59,567 bases of DNA from Bdellovibrionota bacterium (GTDB lineage: Bacteria > Bdellovibrionota > Bdellovibrionia > Bdellovibrionales > JAEYZS01). Location: NCBI GenBank assembly GCA_040386775.1, contig JAZKEU010000008.1, forward strand, positions 233,184-292,750, written 5' to 3'. Numbering within the stretch: position 1 is the first letter of the stretch; each line of letters opens with the position of its first letter. Positions 16,429 to 25,391 of the stretch are shown here, piece by piece. The position numbers were made by a program, and so were the translations under genes. Under the pieces are notes generated by a model. It was given only the letters and a program-made list of their open reading frames with translations. It made no database searches and was not told the DNA's origin.

Positions 16429-17721
16429 ATGACAACTGTTTTCGAAACTGATAAATCTAGTTTTATGCCTGAAATGAACTCTCAACCGACAGCCTCTCAA
16501 TCTACAGTTCAGTGGATCTTTGTAGATCTTAATTCTTACTTTGCTGCCGTTGAACAAGAACTCAACCCAAAATATCGTGGAAAGCCATTAGCTGTGCTTC
16601 CAACTATGGCAGAAACCACAAGTGTTATCGCTGCAAGTATTGAGGCTAAAAAATTTGGCGTTAAAACCAATGTTCGTGTCAGTGACGCCAGAAGAATGTG
16701 TCCTGGAATTATTTTTGTAGAAGCAAACCACAGGCATTATGTAGATTATCATAATCGTATTGTGGAAGCCGTAGAGAGTTGCCATCCGGTTCATGCCGTT
16801 ATGTCTATTGATGAAGTGGCGTTGAAATTGGGCGGCCGCGATCAAAAATTAGAAAATGCTTTAAAATTAGCAGAAGAAATCCGTGCCAAGATTTTTTCTG
16901 TAGGATCACAACTCAAATGCTCCATTGGCCTTTCGACAAATAAACTTCTTTCTAAAGTCGCAAGTGATATGCAAAAACCTAATGGACTTACCGTCATTTT
17001 GAAAGAGGACATTCCCAAGAAACTTCTATCCTTAAAACTTCGTGATTTCCCAGGAATTGGTGGCGGCATGGAAGAGCGCTTGAATCTCAAAGGCATTCGC
17101 ACCGTTCAAGATATGTTCAATCAAGATGAGAAATCGATGAAAAACATTTGGGGCGGAATCGTGGGCCAAAGATATTATCATTGGATTCGCGGCGAAGATC
17201 TTGGGGATGCAAAAACTGAAAATACCAAATCCCTCAATCGATCCCATGTGCTTTCACCAGAGTTGAGAACTCAGGCCAGTGCTTTTGGTATTGCTCAAAA
17301 ACTGCTTCATAAAGCAGGTCTTGCTATGAGGCGAGACAACTATTGGGCTCGCGCCATGTATGTTTCTATACGCTATACCGATCGCACAAAATGGTCGGAA
17401 GAAACTCGCATGGATGATTGCCAAGATGTACATGGTCTAAATCACATCCTACAAGATATGTGGTCGAGAAGAAAACAACGAGGAACACCTTTAAAAGTTT
17501 CTATAACGCTTTCCAATCTCATCACAAACGAAGAGAGGACATTGTCTTTTTTTGAGAATACCAATCGCACCAAGCTCTCCCACGCCATGGATGCCCTCAA
17601 TTTAAAGTACGGTAAAAACCTCATATACCTCGCTGGAATGCATGAAACCAAAAAAGGCGCCCCTACACGCATTGCCTTCTCTAATATTCCAGATTTCTCA
17701 ATAGACGAAGAAAAAGACTAG
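16429..17721 (+). CDS. dinB: Y-family translesion DNA polymerase (Pol IV / DinB type)
   Basis: 430 residues, longer than E. coli DinB (351). Catalytic carboxylates are present: Asp33 in FVDLNSYFAAVEQ and Asp128-Glu129 in MSIDEVAL. The Phe of SYFAAVE matches the steric gate. The position equal to E. coli Asp10 is Asn, which is not a metal ligand. A helix-hairpin-helix (LRDFPGIGGGMEERL) and the little-finger region follow. No beta-clamp motif is obvious at the extreme C-terminus. It copies damaged DNA with low fidelity. No LexA-like box was seen upstream, and the ribosome site is weak, so one of the downstream ATG codons could be the start. Confidence 0.9.
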   Translation: MTTVFETDKSSFMPEMNSQPTASQSTVQWIFVDLNSYFAAVEQELNPKYRGKPLAVLPTMAETTSVIAASIEAKKFGVKTNVRVSDARRMCPGIIFVEANHRHYVDYHNRIVEAVESCHPVHAVMSIDEVALKLGGRDQKLENALKLAEEIRAKIFSVGSQLKCSIGLSTNKLLSKVASDMQKPNGLTVILKEDIPKKLLSLKLRDFPGIGGGMEERLNLKGIRTVQDMFNQDEKSMKNIWGGIVGQRYYHWIRGEDLGDAKTENTKSLNRSHVLSPELRTQASAFGIAQKLLHKAGLAMRRDNYWARAMYVSIRYTDRTKWSEETRMDDCQDVHGLNHILQDMWSRRKQRGTPLKVSITLSNLITNEERTLSFFENTNRTKLSHAMDALNLKYGKNLIYLAGMHETKKGAPTRIAFSNIPDFSIDEEKD

Positions 17722-17798
17722 AGGAGAACTGTCTAAAATCTCACTCTGATATTCACGCGTTATACATGTATGCAAACTTCTTTACACCTGTTCTCCTC
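17721..17798. repeat. 9-bp inverted repeat flanking a 60-bp spacer after dinB
   Basis: GAGGAGAAC at 17721-17729 and GTTCTCCTC at 17790-17798 are exact reverse complements; a 10-bp palindrome ATACATGTAT lies between them at 17762-17771. The 235-bp gap to the transglycosylase gene holds no coding frame. The role is unknown. Confidence 0.35.
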
Positions 17799-17956
17799 AT
17801 CTGGGATATAACGCTTTTTACATTCTCATAAATAGATTAACTAGTGATTCTAAGCACTTCGATTTTGGCATCACCCTTGCTTTTATATTATGTAACACAA
17901 CGGGACGTAGAGTTACTGGATGTAATTTAAATGGAACCAAAAGGGAGTTACTAGTT

Positions 17957-18715
17957 ATGAAATTCAATAAACTATATATTACAGCGATTGTGATTGGTTT
18001 ATTTCACGTACCTAGCACGTCATACCAAACTATTTTAGCAATGCCTTCAGTTGATCTCGCTTCAGTATTTGAACATCAAAAAGAACTTGTTGGTTCAAAG
18101 AGACTGCCGAGTGCATTTCAAGAAAACAAAAATGCAGAACAAATCGTTTCTCAATTGGTATTGGAAATTGTGCGCGAGTCACTTCCAAAAAATTATAAAA
18201 ATCAGTCTGAGAAAGTAGCAAAAACCATCATTGAAGAAGCCAATAAATATGAAATGGACCCATTATTTTTAACGTCCATCATCAAGCATGAATCTGCTTT
18301 CAATCCAAAATCCATTGGATTAGTTGGTGAAATTGGTCTTATGCAAATCCGCCCAACTACCGCAAAATGGTTGAACGATAAATATAAAATCGTAAAAAAA
18401 GTGAATCTTAAGAATCCAATTACAAATATCAAATTGGGCGCTTTCTTCTTGAACAAATTAAGAGGAAAGTTTGACAACAATAGCCGTTACTACATGTCTG
18501 CATACAATATGGGAGCAGCAAAATTAAGACAGAAGTTAAAAGAAAACGTAAAACCTAAGGAATACGTAGGCCATGTGATGAAACACTATGTGAAATATAT
18601 GGAACGCCTAGAAGTTGCGGCAGAAAAATCACTTCAGTTGTCAGAAGCAGAAATGATGATCAGAACAGCTCAACTCTGTAACGGAATCCCGGCGAAACAC
18701 TTAGCTTACAACTGA
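17957..18715 (+). CDS. lytic transglycosylase (SLT domain)
   Basis: 252 residues. A hydrophobic N-terminal segment (LYITAIVIGLFHVP) exports it. Residues ~95-225 are an SLT/goose-lysozyme-like domain: KHESAFNPKSIG with the catalytic Glu near 111, GEIGLMQIRPTTAKWL, KNPITNIKLGAFFLNKL and YYMSAYNMGAAKL. It cleaves the glycan strand of peptidoglycan with formation of anhydro-muropeptides. A GGGAG ribosome site precedes the ATG. In a predatory bacterium it could act on its own wall or on prey wall; sequence cannot tell. Confidence 0.92.
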   Translation: MKFNKLYITAIVIGLFHVPSTSYQTILAMPSVDLASVFEHQKELVGSKRLPSAFQENKNAEQIVSQLVLEIVRESLPKNYKNQSEKVAKTIIEEANKYEMDPLFLTSIIKHESAFNPKSIGLVGEIGLMQIRPTTAKWLNDKYKIVKKVNLKNPITNIKLGAFFLNKLRGKFDNNSRYYMSAYNMGAAKLRQKLKENVKPKEYVGHVMKHYVKYMERLEVAAEKSLQLSEAEMMIRTAQLCNGIPAKHLAYN

Positions 18716-18739
18716 TTTATATCTTATCGAATTATTTGG

Positions 18740-18769
18740 AAAGCCTCTGCTAAAAACAGGGGCTTTTTT
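18740..18769 (+). terminator. intrinsic terminator after the transglycosylase gene
   Basis: AAAGCCTCTG pairs with CAGGGGCTTT (one G-T wobble) across the loop CTAAAAA, followed by a T-run. It lies 25 bases after the stop at 18715. The rest of the gap to 18999 holds the promoter region of the next gene. Confidence 0.85.
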
Positions 18770-18998
18770 GTATGGTCATCCCTCAGGCCGAGTCTTTGAT
18801 ATAAACCATTTGGACTAATCAAAATCAAATGAATCATCAAAAACAAACCCATTTCTAACAATCGTCGTTCAAACTTTATACATATCAAGTAAAAAAGTAA
18901 CGAATGATTGTATGAGTGTAATTTTATACACAATTGTCGTATTATCCAAACATACAAAACGAATGCACTCTAGGGTCAAGAGCTGAGGTAGTTTCTAA

Positions 18999-21293
18999 GT
19001 GAGCAATGCTGGTAAAAAAGTTGTAACGTCGCTCCTATTAATCTGTTTTTTAATAACGGATGTATCTCCTGCGTTTGGTCAAGAATTCGATCCAACCCCC
19101 ATCGCACTTGATCCTTCTATCTTCACCCAAATGGATCCAGATAAGTTCACTCAAAATGAAAAAGAACTTACTGAAGAAGAAAAAAAAGAACTCAAAAAAA
19201 TCATCGATATCCCAACAAGAAATATGCAAGAAGTCTTGTTCCTATTAAAAAACTTATATCATAAAGTAAAAATGAATGAACAGACTTTAGGTGCAGAAGC
19301 GGTTGGTAAAATTATTTCTAAAAGAAAAGACTCCGAAAGCATCCAGTACGAGTTTAAGAATGTTGGAAAAGCAGAACCTTTAGTTATCAATACAAAACGT
19401 GGTCCCTATTACTTTACAAAAGTGAGGCACAACGAACTGAAAATACCAATTCTCTTCTTAGACAAAAGTCAAATTGATATAGAATTTCTAGAAGAATCTG
19501 AAAAGCGTGTAAAGCTAGGCATGGAATATTTAGATCCTACACTGCAAGGTCTTTCGAAAAAAGAACTCCAACTCGAACTCGATCATCGTAAATTTATCCT
19601 CAGGCATTTTAGAACTCTGTACGCAAGAATGCTTCACTCCGCATGGAATCCAAAATTCCAATACCAACCTTTGAGCGAAGCGTTTGAAAGACCTAAAGAA
19701 ACGGACACTATCGAAACTCCTCCTGAAGAAATTAAATCTCGCATTGATGATGTATTAAATAAACCTTTCAGCGAATTGAAAACCAAAGGTTGGTTTAGAC
19801 AATTGGTCGACAGAAAATATGATGCTTGGGTTGATCTCGCAAAACAAGAAACTGAAATTGCAAAGACTCGAGAAGGCAATGAAGATGTCATGGTTATTCT
19901 TTACGACGGATCCACGGGGGAAGTTGAAAGCAAAACCATGATTCATAAACCAAAAAAATTCACTTTGGATTATTGGAAATCTTTTTGGAGATCGAAATGG
20001 GAACCCCCTGTTTATGGTGCTCCGGTATGGGATGAAAATAAAGGTTTAGGAAAATTAAGAGTTTTAAGAACTGGAGACTATTTATTGGGTGGTTTCTTTG
20101 CAACTGTTTTAGCAACGTTAGCTTTAGGCACAGGATGGGTTTTTTCAGACGCACTACCTACAGGGCTCACTGCTGGCAAAGTGGCGCAAGTTTCATTTGC
20201 ATGGAGTTTGTTTTTTGGAATCTTCGGTAAAACTTGGGCAAATATTGCTTATACCGGAAATGACTTCTCAAGGTTTATGAAAGCCGCTCTTCCTGGTGTC
20301 ACTCAAACTTATTCATTCCTAGGACTTTCATCAGAATCCTTAGCTTTAAATACCGGCGAAGGTTTTAGAAATACAGCAGACAACGCGGTAAATATTGGGG
20401 TTAAGAGCGTAACCAAAACTTCAACTACAGAAGTTGCTAGAGAAAGACAAAGAACTGGTGAAGCAGAAGGCACAATGAAGGTCAAAGATTTCAATATTGT
20501 GCTGCCGTGGAAACACAATATGAAATTTATGGAGTTCGAAGTCGTGGAAACAGAGATCGATACTCTTAAAGTTTTTAGATGGATCAGAGAACAATTTACG
20601 ATTCAACAACGTGATCCTAAAGCCTGGGAACAGAATTTTATTCTTAAGTTCCATAAAGACATCAAGATGACATTACCATGGCTTGTTCCTACAGAGCACG
20701 AAACCTACATCCCAAGACAAAACTATGAGAACCAAGCTGTACAATTTATTACAACTCCTGTAGGACTTCTCTCACGATTTGGTTACATGGTCGCAGGAGT
20801 TCCTTTAGGACATTTACTTTATTTGGTCCTGGGACCTATTAGCGAAGTAAGACAAATCCGTTACAAAATAAAATATGGCCAAAAGCTTGCTGAAATTGGT
20901 GAAAATCCCACTTTAATTTCAAGATACAACGAATATGTTCAAGATGAAATTAAGCGCTGGAATAGATTAAGAATATTCGGTATTCCTGGTTCTCAGTTCG
21001 TAGGTTATGCGGTTAAAAAAGTTCCACTTGAAGTTTGGGATAGTGCAAAGCAATTTTCTGCATGGCTGAGTCGAAAAGTGGCTTATTATACATTCGAAAC
21101 TTACCAAGGAATTCTGAAAGACTTTAAAAATCAAGAAGACACTAGAGAGCGAGTTAGAGAAACTCAAGATCGCTTCGCACTGGCCATGACCGTACAAACT
21201 GAAGGTGGAAAGCCACATCCGGTCCAGATCATTCAAGCCTCTAAAAAACACCAAAGAGCACAGCACGCTATGTGTGCTCGCCTCTTTCAATAA
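18999..21293 (+). CDS. large exported membrane protein of unknown function, paralog A
   Basis: 764 residues starting at GTG. A Sec-type signal runs to about residue 28 (LLLICFLITDVSPAFGQ). A soluble region follows, with a conserved block NVGKAEPLVINTKRGPYYF near residue 120. Hydrophobic spans appear at ~357-410 (LLGGFFATVLATLALGTGW; VSFAWSLFFGIFGKTW) and ~594-613. The protein ends in AMCARLFQ. The next gene encodes a protein with the same order of blocks and the same Cys-x-x-Leu-Phe ending, so the two are paralogs. I do not recognise the family. It follows the transglycosylase gene but is separated from it by a terminator. It is probably an envelope-spanning structural or transport component. 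Confidence 0.85.
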   Translation: MSNAGKKVVTSLLLICFLITDVSPAFGQEFDPTPIALDPSIFTQMDPDKFTQNEKELTEEEKKELKKIIDIPTRNMQEVLFLLKNLYHKVKMNEQTLGAEAVGKIISKRKDSESIQYEFKNVGKAEPLVINTKRGPYYFTKVRHNELKIPILFLDKSQIDIEFLEESEKRVKLGMEYLDPTLQGLSKKELQLELDHRKFILRHFRTLYARMLHSAWNPKFQYQPLSEAFERPKETDTIETPPEEIKSRIDDVLNKPFSELKTKGWFRQLVDRKYDAWVDLAKQETEIAKTREGNEDVMVILYDGSTGEVESKTMIHKPKKFTLDYWKSFWRSKWEPPVYGAPVWDENKGLGKLRVLRTGDYLLGGFFATVLATLALGTGWVFSDALPTGLTAGKVAQVSFAWSLFFGIFGKTWANIAYTGNDFSRFMKAALPGVTQTYSFLGLSSESLALNTGEGFRNTADNAVNIGVKSVTKTSTTEVARERQRTGEAEGTMKVKDFNIVLPWKHNMKFMEFEVVETEIDTLKVFRWIREQFTIQQRDPKAWEQNFILKFHKDIKMTLPWLVPTEHETYIPRQNYENQAVQFITTPVGLLSRFGYMVAGVPLGHLLYLVLGPISEVRQIRYKIKYGQKLAEIGENPTLISRYNEYVQDEIKRWNRLRIFGIPGSQFVGYAVKKVPLEVWDSAKQFSAWLSRKVAYYTFETYQGILKDFKNQEDTRERVRETQDRFALAMTVQTEGGKPHPVQIIQASKKHQRAQHAMCARLFQ

Positions 21294-21432
21294 AAGTATT
21301 CTTTCCGTGTCGCTTAATCATTAATCATAACTCGGCCCGCAAGCTGTAATGTTTTCCAATTTCCAGCAAGTTGTTAATAAAAATACATAATTCGTTTACA
21401 TATGGGCTTCATCTTTTTACGTGGGGTAAATA

Positions 21433-23391
21433 GTGGTTAAACGATTCCTTGGGGCAGGTAATAGTTTACTTTGGGTAAGTCTTTTTAGACAGGTTCTAGC
21501 GTTCGCGATCATCTTTCAAATTAGTTTCGGATCAACATTAGGTTTTACAGCAGATTCTGGTGAAGCACCGCGCACAAAAAAAGAATACTCTGTTTTCTTA
21601 CCTGAAGAATTTAAGAAACTTGCAGAAGAAAATTTTCTAAAAGACGCATCTCAATTCAGTGAAGATTCAAAGTTACTTATCGAAAATCTATTCAATGAGC
21701 CTGCAAAAGTTCAAATGGATTTGATTGTACTTGCAAGAGCACTTGCAGAAAAAGCAGAAAAGAGCGTCAACTTAGCCGATGATGTAAGATCTCGCCAAAA
21801 AGAGCGCGAAGTTGCTGTCGAAATCAAAGGTTTAGGAAAAGCAGAATTCAATAGTTTTGGATTTAAGGATAGCGGAAGAATCTTTACTCGATTTGTACAC
21901 TATGGAACAGACACGTCTTATGTTTTTATCGACACAGACCTTGTTCCTCTTGAAAGCTTAACTCCTGAAGAACGATTGGAATTGGGTGAAATTGCAGCAA
22001 ACAATGAGGCAAGAACTCGAAAAGAAGTTCTCTCAGAATATGAAAGATACATCGCTCTACAACAGATGCATACAAAAGTTCATCCAGAAGAATACAACCC
22101 TTTTCCTAACTTAGAAGAAATCAATCCCGCAGATGCAAAGGAATATGTGGATGCACTTGTCAATGCAGCCAAACAAGGTAAGCCAGAAAAGAAGTATGAC
22201 AAATACGGAAAAATTAAAACCGGAAGACTAGTTAAAGTGATTGGTTACAGTGGTCGTGCAAATGCCCTACGATTTGTTAAAGAATATCCAAGATACGAAA
22301 GCTATTCTCCTCTTCAAAAAGCTGCACTTTACTGGACAAGTATTAAAAAAGGAACTCGCCTTAATTGGGAGTACTGGGACAATGGAAATATTTTTCAGAA
22401 GCCTTTAACTTTTTTAACTGGTGATGCTCTAATCAGTTTATTTTCAACTGGGATACAAACAGGAATCTTCGTATCTCTTAAACAACTTCAAGGCGATAGC
22501 GTAGATCCTTTCTCAGTCCTCTTGGTCGCAGGCTGGGCTTTTGCATTCAGTATTACTTCAACGGCTAGGAATTGGATCAACGTGAACTCCAGCAAATCCT
22601 CCATATTATTTAAATCTTTTTTAAATAGCGTTGTCTTTAACTATATCTTACTTGTAGCTGTTCATGGATTTGATACGGTGTTTTCTTTGAATGAAGTTGC
22701 TTTTAAACTTTCAATGTTGAATATCGCAAATGCTATGATCAACAACTTTGGAAAAACTTGGTGGTATAAAGTTCCTCAAATGAGGGAGAACGCTGGCTTA
22801 AATCTAAAAGAAATTAATACTTTAAAATTAAGAACTAAGATCGACCAATCAATGCTTGAGCAACAGACTTGGTATTTGGGTAGCAATATATTTAGAACTG
22901 CCGATCTGTTGGCAATGGATGTTTTATTTAGCATTATGTATTTAGATTTTTCTGCATCTCGCCTAGCCATGATCGCAACCATTCCGGTTCTTCACTATAC
23001 AATTATGAGATATGCAGAGAAAAAAGACTTCAAGGCCAGTAAAGAATTAAGGGAAGAATGGAATAAAGCGATGTACCTCAGCTGGAATGGAAAATTCCCA
23101 ACTTACAAAGGACATAAAATTCCAGTACTCTACGCTGGAGCATTTATCTCATTTATAAAAGAAATGGGAATGGTGGGCAGAAATGCAACCTCAATTATTT
23201 ATTGGCCAGGAAAAGTTGTTTTTAATACGATCACTGCCGGCACAAAAAAGATTGTTAATACTCTCAATAGCCTTAGCCAAAAAGTAATGGCTGAAACAAA
23301 TCCATCAAGAAGCGAAAGAACTACTTTAGAGACTACTAAAATCTCTTCACCACAACGTGGATCTCTGTGCGTAGGACTTTTTTCTAACTAA
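21433..23391 (+). CDS. large exported membrane protein of unknown function, paralog B
   Basis: 652 residues, start GTG at 21433. The hydrophobic N-terminus (LLWVSLFRQVLAFAIIFQIS) is signal-like. The block IKGLGKAEFNSFGFKDSGR (about residue 134) matches paralog A. Hydrophobic segments lie at ~330-350, 360-375, 395-418, 488-505 and 510-525; a GKTWW block near 438 echoes GKTWANIAYTG of paralog A. The end is QRGSLCVGLFSN, again Cys-x-x-Leu-Phe. The two genes are 139 bases apart and same strand. The 3' end overlaps the convergent MerT-like gene by four bases. No known domain is recognised. Confidence 0.85.
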   Translation: MVKRFLGAGNSLLWVSLFRQVLAFAIIFQISFGSTLGFTADSGEAPRTKKEYSVFLPEEFKKLAEENFLKDASQFSEDSKLLIENLFNEPAKVQMDLIVLARALAEKAEKSVNLADDVRSRQKEREVAVEIKGLGKAEFNSFGFKDSGRIFTRFVHYGTDTSYVFIDTDLVPLESLTPEERLELGEIAANNEARTRKEVLSEYERYIALQQMHTKVHPEEYNPFPNLEEINPADAKEYVDALVNAAKQGKPEKKYDKYGKIKTGRLVKVIGYSGRANALRFVKEYPRYESYSPLQKAALYWTSIKKGTRLNWEYWDNGNIFQKPLTFLTGDALISLFSTGIQTGIFVSLKQLQGDSVDPFSVLLVAGWAFAFSITSTARNWINVNSSKSSILFKSFLNSVVFNYILLVAVHGFDTVFSLNEVAFKLSMLNIANAMINNFGKTWWYKVPQMRENAGLNLKEINTLKLRTKIDQSMLEQQTWYLGSNIFRTADLLAMDVLFSIMYLDFSASRLAMIATIPVLHYTIMRYAEKKDFKASKELREEWNKAMYLSWNGKFPTYKGHKIPVLYAGAFISFIKEMGMVGRNATSIIYWPGKVVFNTITAGTKKIVNTLNSLSQKVMAETNPSRSERTTLETTKISSPQRGSLCVGLFSN

Positions 23392-23756
23392 TCATTTAGA
23401 AAATATGGAGCTAGATAGGCAAATACAAAGCCCACTAAATAAATGATCACTGAAACAACGTATACTCTGAATGAAAATACCCTCGAGCTTGTGCAAGCAC
23501 GGGCAAGTTCGGGGTCCAGAGGACAGGGTTCAAATCTAACCCTATACTGCAAATAACCGCCTAAGCTCAGTAAGATTGCTCCTAAAGCAAATATCACAGA
23601 CTTATTTTCAGAAATAAAAATAAGCTGTGGATTGTCGCCTAAAAAACCCGCCAACGCTGCGCCAAACCCAAGTGTCACTACCAAGGCTGGCAGAGCACAG
23701 CAGATCAATGTGGAAAAGGACGTAAAGAGCGTAAGAAAATTTACAAACTTTTTCAT
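23388..23756 (-). CDS. MerT-like metal transport membrane protein
   Basis: 122 residues with about three membrane helices. A vicinal Cys pair lies in the first helix (LICCALPALVV), and a loop holds two more cysteines (PCPLDPELARACTSS), the arrangement used by MerT to pass Hg2+ inward. Directly upstream is a periplasmic MerP-like protein. However there is no merA or merR here, so the metal may be something other than mercury. The gene is seven bases after the MerP-like gene and is the last of a three-gene operon. Confidence 0.75.
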   Translation of the reverse strand: MKKFVNFLTLFTSFSTLICCALPALVVTLGFGAALAGFLGDNPQLIFISENKSVIFALGAILLSLGGYLQYRVRFEPCPLDPELARACTSSRVFSFRVYVVSVIIYLVGFVFAYLAPYFLND

Positions 23757-23762
23757 ATTGAA

Positions 23763-24038
23763 TTATCTTTCAACCCTCACAACATTATAACCCGCTTCGG
23801 TTATAATTTTTTTGATTTCATCGTCAGAAAGATTCTTTTGATCTTTAAATACCAAATGCACATTCTTTTTATCTAGGTCCACGTGCACAACATTCACTTC
23901 GTCTTTGGCCTTAAAAGATTTCTCTAACTTGCTTGTGCAGAAGCTGCAAACCATTCCATTCACTTTTACATTGGCTTCTCCCGCAAAACCAGAAAGAGGC
24001 AATAGTGCTAGTGCAGCTACTAAAAATAATTTTTTCAT
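23763..24038 (-). CDS. periplasmic heavy-metal-associated (MerP-like) protein
   Basis: 91 residues: Sec signal of ~19 residues (KLFLVAALALLPLSGFAG), then a single HMA domain with the metal motif GMVCSFCTSKLEKSF (Cys-x-x-Cys). The fold ends with ITEAGYNVVRVE. It binds a soft or borderline metal ion in the periplasm and would hand it to the adjacent MerT-like transporter. GGAGAATTT stands before the ATG. It is cotranscribed with the outer-membrane protein gene upstream. Confidence 0.88.
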   Translation of the reverse strand: MKKLFLVAALALLPLSGFAGEANVKVNGMVCSFCTSKLEKSFKAKDEVNVVHVDLDKKNVHLVFKDQKNLSDDEIKKIITEAGYNVVRVER

Positions 24039-24070
24039 AAATTCTCCTATTTTGTTAATTAAAAATGTAC

Positions 24071-24727
24071 TCAGTAATGAACCATAAAATTAAAAATAAA
24101 ATTTCCATCAATTGTAGAACCAAATTCTGTTAATACGTTTTTGTAGAAGAGCCTAATAACCGGAGCGAGATCGATGCTCTCACTTTCCGCTCTATCCATT
24201 GTTGCTTGAAGAATAAACCAGGCATTGAGATCATAGTAACCTGCTACAAAGGGAGCAAACCCAGCTCGCAATTCATAATACTCACTGATGATATCGTTTT
24301 TGGTTTTTATATTTTCGTACTTTGCGAGAGTATATATTTTTCGAGTTTCATAATCAGCCTGAATCCCTGTGGAGTAAGCAAAATCATCATTCAATGTATT
24401 GTTGTCTAAATCTTTAAACCACGCATTCCCTGCCCCACCCACCAAGTAAACATTCCCCTGATGCTCTTCACCGTTGGACCTGTACAAAAGGAAGCCCATA
24501 GTTCCGAGGGCCACATCCGTTTTTCCCAAGAGATATCTTTGTTGGTGCATGCGAGCTCCTAAACCCAACCAATACTTTAATGAGTATATAACATCGTAAT
24601 GAGACATATCCTCAGAATGCTCTCCCATAAGACTCAAAGTGCCTTGGGAGCTGGTGGGATGGGCAACAACCAGGCGAGGAACAAATCCTATGACTGCTAA
24701 TATTAAAATGAATAAATAGATTTTCAT
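24071..24727 (-). CDS. predicted outer-membrane beta-barrel protein of the metal operon
   Basis: 218 residues with a Sec signal (FILILAVIGFVPRLVVAHP). The mature part alternates polar and hydrophobic residues with many Tyr, Gly, Asn and Asp, and ends in a strand with terminal aromatic residue (NFIFNFMVHY), as in outer-membrane barrels. A His/Asp/Glu-rich segment (SLMGEHSEDMSHYD) near the mature N-terminus could bind metal. First gene of the operon with the MerP- and MerT-like genes; divergent from the ECF sigma gene. The exact role is not known. Confidence 0.65.
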   Translation of the reverse strand: MKIYLFILILAVIGFVPRLVVAHPTSSQGTLSLMGEHSEDMSHYDVIYSLKYWLGLGARMHQQRYLLGKTDVALGTMGFLLYRSNGEEHQGNVYLVGGAGNAWFKDLDNNTLNDDFAYSTGIQADYETRKIYTLAKYENIKTKNDIISEYYELRAGFAPFVAGYYDLNAWFILQATMDRAESESIDLAPVIRLFYKNVLTEFGSTIDGNFIFNFMVHY

Positions 24728-24801
24728 TTTACCTCATTTTATCTAAGCTACTTATTATGTTTCAGCTTATTACAGTCTATATACGAACTCAGCCGTCCCT
24801 A

Positions 24802-24828
24802 TGTGACAAAAATCTGGTGGCTGTCACA
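24802..24828. promoter_or_regulatory. TGTGACA-N13-TGTCACA inverted repeat in divergent promoter region
   Basis: A perfect 7-bp inverted repeat with a 13-bp spacer lies between the metal operon and the ECF sigma gene. On each strand TGTGACA lies upstream of the gene it points to, at a distance suited to a -35 element. A direct repeat CAGCCGT flanks it at 24790-24796 and 24841-24847. It may be the promoter pair of the ECF sigma factor or an operator. Confidence 0.5.
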
Positions 24829-24869
24829 AAATAAAGAGCGCAGCCGTAATAGCAATAAGGAAAGCGATC

Positions 24870-25391
24870 GTGAATTACGACAATATGACGGATGAAAAAC
24901 TGATGGAGCTTTACCAAGCCTCTGACAAGAGTGCCTTTAATACTCTATTCAAAAGACACTCGGGATTGGTTTATGGTTACCTACTCAAGAAGTTAAAAAA
25001 TGAAGAGGTTTCAAAGGATGTCCTCCAAATTGTCTTTATGAAACTTCATGTGAATAAAGAAAAATTCAATACTGAGCAGCCTTTTTTACCCTGGTTTTTC
25101 GTATTGATAAAAAACACGATGACCGATGAGCTTCGAAAAAAGAAAGAACATCTTGAACTCAAAGAAGAGATGATTATGGAAGATCCAGAGCCACAAATTC
25201 ACATTGATCTCGACAACGCTGTAAGAGAATTGAATCCACGTTATCAGAAAGTACTCGAAATGAGATACACCGAAGATTTGGATTTTGAAGTGATAGCGAA
25301 AAGTTTAAACACAACACCACAGAATATTAGAAAAATAGTGAGCCGCGCAGTTTCAGAACTTAAAAATAAATTTTTAAAGGATGAAAGATGA
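24870..25391 (+). CDS. ECF-type RNA polymerase sigma factor
   Basis: 173 residues from a GTG with AAGGAAAG upstream. Region 2 is seen in SAFNTLFKRHSGLVYGYLL, DVLQIVFMKLHV and PWFFVLIKNTMTDELRKK; region 4 in ELNPRYQKVLEMRYTEDLDF and the helix-turn-helix TTPQNIRKIVSRAVSELK. Region 3 is lacking, as in the ECF group. It would direct RNA polymerase to a small set of promoters. The next gene overlaps by four bases (ATGA) and encodes a membrane protein, the usual anti-sigma arrangement. The divergent metal operon is the most obvious candidate target. Confidence 0.93.
   Translation: MNYDNMTDEKLMELYQASDKSAFNTLFKRHSGLVYGYLLKKLKNEEVSKDVLQIVFMKLHVNKEKFNTEQPFLPWFFVLIKNTMTDELRKKKEHLELKEEMIMEDPEPQIHIDLDNAVRELNPRYQKVLEMRYTEDLDFEVIAKSLNTTPQNIRKIVSRAVSELKNKFLKDER

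Noticed and set aside
18724-18957. 77-codon minus-strand frame between the transglycosylase and paralog A
   Set aside because: It runs through a terminator and has no start signal; its protein looks random.
23388-24038. Calling the MerT/MerP-like pair a mercury resistance operon
   Set aside because: No mercuric reductase or MerR regulator is present; an ECF sigma factor is next to it instead, so the metal is left open.
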